From the NCBI GenBank assembly GCA_003427395.1, contig BFEA01000089.1, positions 2,184,204-2,217,820 on the forward strand: a stretch of 33,617 nt of DNA, written 5' to 3'. The notes under the pieces were generated by a model. The model saw only the letters and a list, made by a program, of their open reading frames with translations. It ran no database searches and was not told the origin of the DNA. The DNA is from Chara braunii. Its lineage: Eukaryota; Streptophyta; Charophyceae; Charales; Characeae. Position numbers and translations under genes: made by a program. Positions 11,602-20,902 of this stretch are shown piece by piece. The stretch's first letter is position 1, and each line of letters begins with the position of its first letter.

Positions 11602-14600
11602 ATGGGCAGGCTTAGGATAGCTACTTGGAATGTGCGTGGGCTAGGGGACTCAACAGGCAAAAACAAAAAAGGTCGTTTGAAAAGTCGGATGCACGAGAAG
11701 AAAATTGACATCCTCTGTCTGCAGTAAAGTAAGTTATCAAAACAGAAGATATTGAAATTAAGTTTCTGGTGGGATGGTCCACAACTGTGGGCACCTGCTA
11801 GAGGATCTAAAGGTGGAGTAGCAATCCTAGTTCACAAGAACATAAATGTTGAAATTGTCGATTTCTGTGCGGATTTATGGAAAAAATGGTCATGGATTAA
11901 ACTGGGGATTGAGGGTCAAGAGTGGGTAGCCTCCATTTATGCTCCAACGGATCGTGTTGAACATGCTAATTTTTTTTGAGGATATTCCACTGTTTGTCCC
12001 CGACTGTGACAATCTAATCATTGTCGGGGATTGGAATATCTCCTTGGATAACTCAGAGGGAGTTCGGGGTAACTGTGATGTCAAAGTGTTGACAGATCTC
12101 ATGTCAGACTTGGAATTGACAGAGCCGTACGCGTTTTTACACCTCGGTAACCCAAGATTTACTTGGTGCTCTAACATTAGGGAAGAGAAAGGTACCGTTC
12201 GTAGGAGATTGAATTTTTTCTTACTCTCACTAAAAGTATGGCAGGCTACTGTGTCTATTGAAGAGGTGGATAACCCGATTTCGGACCATAAACCAGTTGT
12301 GGCTGCATTTAATTCTGCTAAGTTGGAAAGGGGCCATGGCTACGTCAGAGCAAATACCCAGATTCTCTATGACCCTGGTGTGGTAGATTGGATGAAACGT
12401 TTTTGGGAGGGATGAAAAATGAACGCCGATAAATTTGAAATCAAGGAAACTTGGTGGGAAGCAAGATCCCGTGCCTTCTCGAAGCATTTAAGTATTTTTT
12501 TCCGTATCCTGGCACCCAACAGGAAAAATAAAGAGGAAGAGATAGTTAGGAAGCTCAAATATGCGAAGACCGCATGAACCTCCACCCTATCTCAAACTTG
12601 GTTTGGAGCCCGGTTAGAGAGAAATTACTAGCCGAGTGGGATGCCTTCCAACAGGAGGAATCGGATCTGTGGACAAAGAGATTAAAAGTTAAGGGGATAG
12701 TCATTTACGACCACATGACACGTGAGACTTTCTAAAAATTGACGCCCAAAAAATTAACACACTCAATGGGAGAGCTCATGCACCCCTTTGACCATGATAT
12801 TCCGGGTTCCCAGAGAACAAACGCAACTCTGTGATTATGCTGCCATGTACTACCAAGATATCTTAACTTCCAGAAGACCACTCGAAGACCTAACCGCAGA
12901 CCTATCGAAAAATTTGAATCACTGAAACCACTTTGGAAAAAGAGTCTCCACTCAAGGCAAATTCGATATGGACCTCCCAGTATCTACTGAAGAAGTATGG
13001 GAAGCACTGAATTGAATGGTGAGGGCCAAAGCCCCCGGCGACGATGGCCTACCTGTCGAACTTTATCTTGTTATTTAGGATGTGATTAAAAAAAAGCTTG
13101 TAGAAATCTATAATAAGGTCTTGGTTGGAGGTAACTTACCAATAGACATGAGGAACGGGGTTATCTCTTTACTATACAAGAAGGGCGACAAGTCTGAAAT
13201 AAGAAATTGGTGCCCTATCTCTGTCTTAAATGTTTCCTACAAACTTTTAGGTAGACGTTTGGGCAAACACCTCCCGACCTTGATTGAGAAAGACCAAACT
13301 GCCTTTGTTCAGTGCTGATCTATATTTGAGAATATTATCACGGCCATCGAGGCCCTTGAAGTGGTTGAGAATACACAGGGTAACCTCTCAATTTTAATGT
13401 TAGATCTCGAAAAGGCATACAACCGTGTAAATTGGACGTATGTCTTGACTAAACTGCGCCATGTAGGTTTTGGAGAAAATCTGTGTAACTAGGTCCTGGC
13501 CCTTTACTCCTTATCTACGGCCTCTGTTATGGTTAATGGGTTTATATCTATCTCCTTCCCGCTGACGAGATCTCTCCGGCAGGGCTGCCCTTTGGCTCCC
13601 CTCCTGTTTGTAATTCAGATGGAAAACCTGTTGTGCAACGTGCACTCAAATCTATATGTTAAAGGTCTCGAGGCAGACACCTCCCAATGCAAAGTCAAAG
13701 AATTGGGAGATGACCTTTTTGCCATCTCTGAGAACTCTCAGAGGTCAATAAACGCCCTGAAAGGATGTTTGGACGAGTATTCAAAACTATCGGAGGCCTC
13801 AGTCAACTGGGCCAAATCAATTTTTTTCCTCCCAAAAGCCTTTACTCCGGTTGTGAACTGGGGAATGAAACGTATTGAGACTGATCAATCGGAAAGGTCC
13901 TTGGGAGTACAAGTATCCTTGTTGTCATGCAGTGTAGATCAGGAGCGGATCCTGCTACAACGCTCGTTGCAAAGGGCAACAACTTGGGGCAAAGCTTACC
14001 ATCTTTCTGTTTTTGGCAGAGTTTTGGTAATTAACAGTGCGCTCTTTTCCCTACTTTGGTTTGTAGCTACTGACAAACCCTTAGGCATACATTTGTGTTC
14101 TCTGCTTCGCCGAAGGGCTGTTAAGTTTATATGGAAACCATATGCTACAAACGAGCGGCTTTATGTCCAAGGTGGCTTGGGATTTGCTATGATTTCCCAA
14201 AGAGGAAGGAGGGCTTGGTTTAATCGACCCACAATGCAAGGGGACTGCAATGATGGTTAGATGGGTAATTAAAGGTATTTGCTCAACTGAGGAGTCACAC
14301 TGGATTTCCTTGGCGGAAATCATCTTGGCGAATGAATGAAACCTCTCTCGCCCTTCCGATGTTTGGATTTGTTTCCTCCTATTATCCTACCAAAACCGCC
14401 AGATTGAGTCTGAGTTCTGAAAAGCAATTATGCTGGCCTGGAAACGGTTGAAACTAAATTTGTGGGCTAACCTGACAACTAAGGCCGAGATCTTACTCCA
14501 ACCCTTTTTTGAAAATCCGCAAATCCGGAAACAGAACGATAACTGGTTTGCTGCTGATTCGTCACGCAGTAGCTTTGGGAGGGTCTGCATCGAAAAGGGG

Positions 14601-15779
14601 GTTCTGAGAATCGGTGACATTTGGAATCTGGTAGAAGGCCAATTGAAAACTCCTTCTGCATTGAGGGAATACTTGGGTTCGGTCTGGTACGTTGAGGAAA
14701 GACTTACAGAGGTAATCCAAGCTATTCCCCTGCAACGGAGAATGATCTTAAGTCCAGAGGGCATTGACCCCCCTGATACATGGTATGTTTCTCGCAATGT
14801 TGCCTCTGACCTTTCGTTCTGGAAATTGACAGAGATCGAGCCAACGGGGAAAAGAGTTTTCCACCAATGGGAAGGAATCAATTCAGATAAACCAAAAGTC
14901 TTGGCTCAAATTAATGAACACACCCACCCACCGTTGGGAAATACCCTAGCTCAGATACGAGTATGGAAAACGTGTGACGAGGATGGGAACTGGGACTGTC
15001 AGGTTTTTGCAGGCGGGTTAGCTATTCAGGATCCGAAAGTGGATCCCAAGATGTGGGGTTGGAAAGGAGAAGGAAAAGGTGGAGAAGACCTACCACTTCA
15101 ACTGTATTTAACTGAATTGGGCTACACCTCTCAAATTCCAACTCGTAAACCCATGGAAGTAGCAGTAAGGAGATGAGGTCAGGTTGTAGATAAGAATCAT
15201 CAATCTATTGAGAAAGCTCTATCCCGTTGTTGGAATCAATTGGTGCTAGCCCCCAACCCGAGACTAGCGGTTAATCTTTGATTGTTGTCATTGCTGGCTA
15301 CCCCATCAGCAGTTAACTTGGCTCAACGTGGTCTTCAGATTGAAATGACCTGCAAAAGATGTAATTGGGCATTCGAGTCAACCACTCACTTGTGGTATGA
15401 TTGCCCGGCTTCACTCAGAATTTGGGGCTGATGGAAGGTCTTCTGGGATGGAATTTCAGGTGATTGCCTACCATGGAATCGAGACTGGGTTCTGATGGGA
15501 GGTCTACCGGATAACTTGCAACTCAACAAGGGGTGGGGCTATGTTGCCCAAGAGCAGTTGGCTGTGATGTCATAAGGAAGAAACAAGTACGTGTTTGAAG
15601 GCATTGAAATGACCAACAAGGAAATCAGAGCTTCCTTCAAAGGTTCCCTGCGATGCATTGTTCAGGCTGATTGGAAGAGGAAAGGTAGAACTAGATCTGG
15701 GGAATGGTAGGGAAGATTGCGAGATTGGAGGAAGGTAGGCTAGTCTTGGCAGATTGGTTTTGGACCAAGTAGACAGTAA
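11602..15779 (+). pseudogene. LINE ORF2: APE endonuclease, reverse transcriptase and zf-RVT, inactive
   Basis: Start ATG at 11602 gives MGRLRIATWNVRGLG, the usual first endonuclease motif. The expected LQET motif reads LQ then stop (TAA at 11725). Later motifs are VASIYAPT, IIVGDWNIS and ISDHKPVV. A frameshift falls at a T run near 11970. The reverse transcriptase follows in pieces: KAPGDDGLP (about 13036), KKGDKSEIRNW (13180), LDLEKAYNRVNW (13400), RQGCPLAP (13580) and GDDLFAIS (13707), where the family norm is Y/FADD. After a shift, a C-terminal region runs from about 14430. A zinc knuckle, CKRCNWAFESTTHLWYDC, at 15348-15401 fits zf-RVT. Normal function is target nicking and first-strand synthesis. 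At least six stops and three frame changes exclude activity. Confidence 0.85.
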
Positions 15780-16266
15780 GAACCTGGGCACTCGGTTCTA
15801 GTTTCCACAGGAGGAAGGCAGGGGGAATTCGGAAATGGGGAAGGAGCGCCCTGTACATCACCGGTCCGGTCGGACTGGGCTGCCATCAAATAGGCAGTTA
15901 TAATTAGGCTAGGTTCAAGTAGGTAGATCAGTTTGAATTGTTAGGCTTTTCTGGCCTGCGGCATTTTGGTTATTGGAGGCTTTTGGCTTGTTTGACTTTT
16001 CAGGCCTGGAGCATGCATTAATTACCAGGGGACAGGATTTAAGGACAGCAATCTAGATTTGGCCATTTCTGTTCCTAGATGTTTTCTGGCCTCTGTTTTC
16101 TGTTTTGACAATTCCAAGGGTTATTAGTTGTGAGTAGTTTTCCCAGCCAGATGGCTGTAAGCGAAACCGGCTCATGCTGCCGGGATAACTCCGGGTTGAA
16201 TTGTGAGGTCCCCGGCCTCTTGTTTCCGAATTTAAAATTAAAAAAAAGAAGAAGGAAAAAAAGAAA
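15780..16266 (+). other. LINE 3' UTR and A-rich tail
   Basis: Non-coding tail of the LINE. It contains a stem-loop (CCGGC 16167-16171 with GCCGG 16179-16183), then GTGAGGTCCCCGGCC and the A-rich tail. The block just before the tail recurs at about 17190-17218, which marks it as the conserved 3' end of a family. Confidence 0.65.
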
Positions 16267-16737
16267 CACAGACCTCCCACCCGAAATCACGGCAGAGTGC
16301 CTCCCAGCCATTAGATCACAAATGATCTGATGGTGGTGGTTGCAACAATAGTGAACAAAGTAACGGCCACATTTTCTGGAATAAACTTGACTTCTGTCAG
16401 CACTGATCCTGACACCCTCCATATATATACTCCGTGATTGAAGGAGGGCTCCACCCAATGAGATAATTGCACAACAGCAAGTAAAATGCTGAAAATCTTC
16501 TATCCAGTGGGCCTAAGGCCAACCCCACCCTCCTTTGGGGTTGGCCACGCCCCCAACCTATTGAAAAGGTTCTAGCAGGAAGCTTTCTCTACATGGGCAT
16601 GCCCAGTGTTAAGGAGAGGAGGAGGGAAACGAAGTTCTCTTTACTTTTTTGGGTAATACAAGTAAAATACTGACCGTGGGATCACGAGTACTGCACGGCA
16701 GGATTTGGGTCACTCAACTGCCCCACATACTCGTTTC

Positions 16738-16776
16738 TATCCTATCCCCTTGCTAGTGGGACCTCGCCCCTTGAGA
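16738..16776 (-). repeat. Single arm of the 28128-28312 foldback family
   Basis: The minus strand reads GAGGTCCCACTAGCAAGG then GGATAGG, matching GAGGACCCACTAGCCAAA then GGGTAGGAT at 28136-28165 and the arm at 9015-9062. Only one arm is present here. Confidence 0.45.
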
Positions 16777-16859
16777 TATCATCTTTGTTTAGTTAGGCGG
16801 GCGTAGGGAGGGAAGGGGGGGGAACCAAAGGTTCCACTGCCCCGCAATAGGGACAGAAG

Positions 16860-17275
16860 GAAAGGTACCAAACTATAGGCTTGTTTAGTTAGGTACCTAG
16901 GCGGATAGGCTGGATAGATTAGGAAGAGAGACAGGGTAGAGTCGTAGCAGAATAGGCTAGCTTTAGGTTTGAGCAGCCTGGAGCTGCGTTCAAGGTTTTT
17001 TTTTTTTTTTTTTTTTTTTTGGGTTTCTATCCCCCTAGCCGTGGCGCATCAGACTGGCATGTTACCTACTGGGCTAGCTCCTGCTACTGGGTTCAAGATT
17101 GGTCTACGAGCCACCGAGGGTTTACGCTGTAATCTAAGCTAAGCTGGATGATGCTTCCCGTCCTTTCCATACGAGTTGTTTGTGAGGTTCCCCCGCCCTC
17201 GTGTTTCCAATAATGTAATGAAATGGTGATTCAACAAAAAGAAAAAAAGAAAAAAAGAAAAAAAGAAGGAGAGAA
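16860..17275 (+). mobile_element. 5'-truncated LINE 3' end (second copy), with a SINE inserted
   Basis: Ends in a block like the 3' end of the first LINE (TGTGAGGTTCCCCCGCC against TGTGAGGTCCCCGGCC), then CTCGTGTTTCC and a repetitive A-rich tail of AAAAAG units (about 17236-17275). The left border is uncertain. The phrase TTGTTTAGTTAGG occurs at about 16786 and 16882. A short SINE splits the fragment at 16998-17090. Confidence 0.5.
16996..17090 (-). mobile_element. tRNA-like SINE with poly(A), flanked by a 10-bp duplication
   Basis: Read on the minus strand: GGAGCTAGCCCAGTAGGTAA (A-box-like), CCAGTCTGATGCGCC (anticodon-arm-like), GGGGGATAGAAACCC (weak B box), then about 25 A residues (T run at 16996-17020). 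The flanks GTTCAAGGTT (16988-16997) and GTTCAAGATT (17091-17100) differ by one base and look like a target-site duplication. The tRNA parent is not identified. Confidence 0.5.
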
Positions 17276-17320
17276 AAAGACATCATCTTTGAACTGACTG
17301 GCCCCAGGTAAATTCGGAGT

Positions 17321-17430
17321 TGTTTTCACTAGTAGTCTGATTTGTTTTCACTAGCCTGATTCATTGGGGTTCGAACTCAGGGCTGCATTTCAACAGTACA
17401 TGATGTACCAACTGACCTAGGCCAATTGGT
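17321..17430 (-). mobile_element. tRNA-like SINE head, copy 2
   Basis: The minus strand has GGTCAGTTGGTACATCATG (A-box-like), CTGTTGAAATGCAG and GAGTTCGAACCCC (good B box). Same family as 7865-7935. A small duplication of TTTTCACTAG and CTGATT lies just 3' of it on the minus strand (plus 17321-17362). The anticodon stem is mispaired, so it is unlikely to be a tRNA gene. Confidence 0.55.
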
Positions 17431-17434
17431 CAGG

Positions 17435-17853
17435 GTAGACTTCCGAGGAGGACTCTGCAAGGAACGACGGCTGCAGGCTGGGGACTCTACCACCGTGTAT
17501 AGATCTCCTCGTAAGTGTTTTCTGACAGCTATACAAGTGTAGGTTCTCAAGTAGAAATTGATAGTTAGTCGAGCCATGACCCAACTCTAAGTAGTGTAGC
17601 GAGGCTCTATGTCTGTGATCAACCTACCTTGTATGTATGCGTACTTGTTGTCAGTGAGTTATGCCTGTGTGTGTGTGTGTGTGTGTGTATGTGTGTGTGT
17701 GGGGGGGTGTGTGGGTGTGTGAGACTTGGGTGAACCAAGATGGTGTGATTAGCAGTCGGCCGGGGTTCAGATATCGCCTTCAATCATGAAGTGCCAATGC
17801 CGTTGAGCAGGTCTTGTAATGTGTGAATGAAGTAATCTGCATCCAGTTTGCTT
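17435..17853. other. Stretch without a gene; GT microsatellite
   Basis: No coding signal is seen. A (GT)n tract with interruptions lies at about 17666-17725, including a G run. The rest appears unique. Confidence 0.6.
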
Positions 17854-17972
17854 GACAAAAGGCAAGAACAAACGAAGCAGCAAGTGTGACAATCACTTTG
17901 TGGAGGGTGGGACAAAAGGCAAGAACAAACGAAGCAGCACGTGTCAGAATCACTTTGTGGAGAGTGCGACAA

Positions 17973-18063
<91 letters not shown>
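17854..18063. repeat. 57-bp tandem duplication followed by (CT)n
   Basis: Two head-to-tail 57-bp units (17854-17910 and 17911-17967) begin GACAAAAGGCAAGAACAAAC and differ at a few positions. A third unit starts GACAAT and passes straight into a CT tract at 17976-18063 that is cut off by the sequencing gap. Open frames through it exist because 57 is divisible by three; no gene is supported. Confidence 0.9.
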
Positions 18064-18404
18064 NNNNNNNNNNNNNNNNNNNNNNNNNNNNNNNNNNNNN
18101 NNNNNNNNNNNNNNNNNNNNNNNNNNNNNNNNNNNNNNNNNNNNNNNNNNNNNNNNNNNNNNNNNNNNNNNNNNNNNNNNNNNNNNNNNNNNNNNNNNNN
18201 NNNNNNNNNNNNNNNNNNNNNNNNNNNNNNNNNNNNNNNNNNNNNNNNNNNNNNNNNNNNNNNNNNNNNNNNNNNNNNNNNNNNNNNNNNNNNNNNNNNN
18301 NNNNNNNNNNNNNNNNNNNNNNNNNNNNNNNNNNNNNNNNNNNNNNNNNNNNNNNNNNNNNNNNNNNNNNNNNNNNNNNNNNNNNNNNNNNNNNNNNNNN
18401 NNNN
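18064..18404. other. Assembly gap (341 N)
   Basis: Run of N following the CT microsatellite. Its true length is unknown. Reading frames that cross it are artefacts. Confidence 0.99.
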
Positions 18405-18440
18405 ACTCTTATACACATCTAGATGTGTATAAGAGACAAC
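18405..18440. other. Nextera mate-pair junction adapter left in the assembly
   Basis: CTCTTATACACATCT (18406-18420) is joined directly to AGATGTGTATAAGAGACA (18421-18438): two Tn5 mosaic ends in inverted orientation, the circularisation junction of Illumina Nextera mate-pair libraries. Translated, it gives SYTHLDVYKRQ, the usual sign of this contaminant. It is not genomic, and the DNA on its two sides need not be contiguous. Confidence 0.95.
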
Positions 18441-18443
18441 ATT

Positions 18444-18466
18444 CCCCCCCCCCCCCCCCCCCCCCC
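18444..18466. repeat. C homopolymer (23 bases)
   Basis: Run of C six bases after the adapter. It may be genuine or a low-quality read end. Confidence 0.85.
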
Positions 18467-18583
18467 TGCCACGTCGATCGTCGGAGTCAAGCTTGTCATC
18501 CGTGGAGGAGCCATGCCAGTCTTCTCTGTATCGATCCAATCTGCCTCTCTCTGGCCTCTCCCTCGCCTCTCTCTCTCTCACAC

Positions 18584-18740
18584 GTCGTCGTCGTCGTCGT
18601 AGTAGTAGTAGTAGTAGTAGTAGTAGGAGTAGGAGGAGTTGTAGTAGTAGTCGTAGTCGTAGTCGTAGGAGGAGGAGGAGCAGTAGTAACAGTAGCAGCA
18701 GTAACAGTAGCAGTAGTAGTAGTAGTAGTAGTAGTAGTAC
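18584..18740. repeat. Compound trinucleotide microsatellite (TCG)n-(TAG)n
   Basis: Pure and interrupted GTC, GTA and GGA units. The predicted poly-Ser/Arg and poly-Tyr/Asp frames are consequences of the repeat. Confidence 0.95.
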
Positions 18741-19021
18741 GTCGCGCGTATAAGATTGGGGGGGAGCGTAGTAGCGGGGGTGAGGGGGGTACTTGCCGGC
18801 GTCCGGCTTTTTTTTCTTTTCCTTATCACTGGCAGCGGAGTTAGATTATTGGCGCGCGGAGTGGAGCGGGGTGAGGGGGAGGAGGGGTTACGTGTCGCCG
18901 TCGTCGTCGCCCTTTTCCGTTCAGTTAGATTTAGGGGAGGCGTAGGAGCGATGGTGGCGGTGGTGGGCAGGAAATTTTAAGCGTTGGATAGATTGGGAGG
19001 CGGCGGCGTTGCCGGGGAACG

Positions 19022-19054
<33 letters not shown>

Positions 19055-19440
19055 GCACACACACACACACACACATAAATAGTAGCACGTCGCGCGTACT
19101 AGATTGGGGGGTCGCGTAGTAGGCGGAGGGAGTTGGGTACGTGGCCGCGTAGGGCTTTTGTTCTTTTTCTTACCGCTGGCAGCGGAGTTAGATTGTTGGG
19201 GCGCGTAGCGGAGCGGGGGGAGGGTATGTGCCGCCCTGGTCATCTTGTGTTTTGCTCTCAGTTAGATTTAGAGGCGGCGAAGGAGTGGGGTCGGTGGGGG
19301 GGGGGCAGGAAATTTAAATAGTTAGACAGGGGAGGGGGCGTCGTAGCTCGGGGAGGGGGTGTACTCGGCAGCGTATGGCTCTCCTTTTTGTCTTTTTTTT
19401 TAGGCTAGCAGCGGAGTCAATCAGATTGGGGGTGGGGGGT
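18740..19440 (+). repeat. Degenerate satellite-like tandem repeat
   Basis: A GC-rich unit anchored by (T/G)AGATT followed by a G run recurs near 18752, 18842, 18925, 18988, 19101, 19192, 19262, 19325 and 19427 (spacing about 60-113 bp). A higher-order period of about 350 bp links 18738-19020 with 19089-19335, and a third part follows to 19440. The block CTGGCAGCGGAGTTAGATT is shared at 18829 and 19178, with a looser copy near 19405. (CT)n and (AC)n tracts at 19022-19074 sit between the two larger copies. Confidence 0.7.
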
Positions 19441-19610
19441 AAGTAGTAGTAGTAGAAGCAGTCATCGTGGATGATTGTCGAAGTAGTGGAAGTCGTAGAA
19501 GCAGTCGTCGTGGACGGTCGTCGTCGTAGTAGTCTTCCTCGTAATCGTCTTCATCGCCGTCATCCTCGTCGTAGCACTCCTCCTCCTCCTCCTCCTCCTC
19601 CTCCTTGTAG
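19441..19610. repeat. Trinucleotide-rich DNA, (TCC)n
   Basis: GTA, GTC and TCC units with a (TCC)n run at 19578-19604. Low complexity; no gene. Confidence 0.85.
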
Positions 19611-19726
19611 TAAGGGCCTAGTTGCACTACTCGCCATCCGCCAACATTTTGAACGCATGTGGACAAACGTAAGTCCAGATGCATTCGAAATGCTGGCGGA
19701 TGGCGAGTAGTGCAACTAGGCCCTAA
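19611..19726. mobile_element. MITE (Tourist/Harbinger-like) with TAA target duplication
   Basis: The 110-bp element at 19614-19723 consists almost wholly of two arms of about 50 bp. The left end is GGGCCTAGTTGCACTACTCG; the right end is its reverse complement apart from a few changes toward the centre. The loop is about 8-10 bases. TAA lies directly outside both ends (19611-19613 and 19724-19726). GGGCC termini with a TWA duplication fit PIF/Harbinger-derived MITEs. It sits inside trinucleotide repeat DNA. Confidence 0.75.
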
Positions 19727-20021
19727 TAGTAGTAGTGGTAGTTGTCGAAGTTGTAGGGTCTCTCTCTTGCGCCGTCCCTCTCTCTCAAGATCGACAAAAA
19801 GGGGACGGGGAGGGAGACGAAATCCACTAACCTGAGTCTCCCATCTTCCTGTCGCCTGGACTGCTCCAAACTCCGGTGCGCTGCGCTCAGTTCAGTCGCT
19901 TGAGTCCTTGCTCAGCCTCGAGCCGAAGCAAAGCCCGAACCTCAGCGTCCACGCTTCACAACGCACAGCCCAAACCATGAACTGCGTCTGTCTGTCTCTG
20001 TGTGGGTGTGCCTGTGTATTG
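19727..20021. other. Stretch without a gene
   Basis: Interrupted (TAG)n at first, then C/T-rich unique sequence up to the 5' repeat of copy B. No element or RNA is recognised. Confidence 0.6.
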
Positions 20022-20818
20022 GTGGCAGTACATGCGATTTCTGGTATATTTTGACGAGTATTGGTGGATCACGAGAAGTATCTTTTTTTGCTTTTCCATT
20101 TCTGTAGGGTTCGAACCCGGGACCTGTTGGTACCTTACCCTGTTGTTATGAAGGACCGGGTGTTTTCTTGTTATAGTGGCCTTGAACTCAGGATTTGTTG
20201 TTACCTTACGCCGCTTTTATAAAGTACAGCTTTTTTCTTGTCTTTATGGCTTTGAACTCTCGTCGTCGGTATATTTCTGAGAGGTAGTAGTTGTGACTCC
20301 AGCCGGGCGCTCGACTCCTTTCTGATATAGGTTTATTTTTTCGTAGTAACAACTGAGAAGTATCTGGTAATTTTGAACCCTCATTGATATCCTGCAGATT
20401 GAAGTGGTGGTAGAAGGTGGCAGCTGGAAGCTTTCAAACTAAGCCGATGTTCATCAACTTTCGTAGGTACCTCCTTCCTTTTGAGGACTTGATTATATAT
20501 ATGCCTAGGTTTAAATAGTTGTCACCTGCGACTAAGACCCCTGAAGAGGACTGGTGAGCGGGCCAGTCGAAACTAGTCGGGTCCTACCGCTATGCTTCAT
20601 GTTACATCTTTTTTCAGAAGTCGCGTTCGGGGATTTTTTCAAACTTCGGCGTATTTCTCTTCTTTCTCCTATTCTTCCTCTGCCTCCTCTTCTTCTCCTT
20701 CTTCTTCTCCTTCTTCTTCTCCTTCTTCTCCTCTCCTTCGTCTATTCCTGGCATGGTGAGCCGTTGGGGTATGGTATGGTCTGTCACATGATTATTGCTA
20801 ACAAACATCAACTGCTCG
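20022..20818 (+). repeat. 5' pseudo-LTR of copy B
   Basis: The 797-bp direct repeat begins GTGGCAGTACATGCGATTTC and ends AACATCAACTGCTCG. It contains two to three degenerate units of about 70-80 bp, each starting near a GGTTCGAACCC / CCTTGAACTC / CTTTGAACTC motif (20108-20310), the hammerhead ribozyme (20536-20583), and a TTC-rich pyrimidine tract (20660-20740). Similarity to the 3' copy stops abruptly at both ends. Confidence 0.9.
20536..20583 (+). ncRNA. Hammerhead ribozyme, type I, minimal
   Basis: Stem I GACCC (20536-20540) pairs with GGGTC (20579-20583). Core CTGAAGA is at 20541-20547, followed by one extra G. Stem II GACTGG (20549-20554) pairs perfectly with CCAGTC (20563-20568) over an 8-base loop. 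GAAA is at 20569-20572. Helix III is only two pairs (A-U, C-G) closed by TA, then GTC; cleavage is predicted after C20578. CUGANGA, GAAA and UH are all present in the right order. Very short helix III is reported for Penelope-like hammerheads, which may act as dimers. The single extra G before stem II is unusual and could lower activity. In vivo it would process element RNA at the pseudo-LTR. Confidence 0.85.
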
Positions 20819-20902
20819 TATTCTCGGAGTAACCAGCGTAGGAATTGTACTACGCTAAGCGTGGCTTCGACCATTTGCAGTTCGTGATTAGCAGCCGTCG
20901 AG

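Larger units (their letters stand above)
9180..16266 (+). mobile_element. L1-type non-LTR retrotransposon (LINE), nearly full length, inactive
   Basis: About 7.1 kb in the order 5' GC-rich leader (about 9180-9478), ORF1 (9479-11537), ORF2 (11602-15779) with APE endonuclease, reverse transcriptase and C-terminal zinc knuckle, 3' UTR and an A-rich tail (about 16231-16266). This is the plant L1 layout. Both ORFs are interrupted by frameshifts and stops, including a stop replacing the expected catalytic Glu of the endonuclease. The 5' boundary is uncertain; it follows an A-rich tract. I could not identify a target-site duplication. Confidence 0.85.

Noticed and set aside
17321-17430. Functional tRNA gene on the minus strand
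   Set aside because: A and B boxes are present but the anticodon stem is mispaired.
17780-18844. Long open frames crossing the N gap on both strands
   Set aside because: They consist of dipeptide repeats, N positions and the adapter translation SYTHLDVYKRQ.
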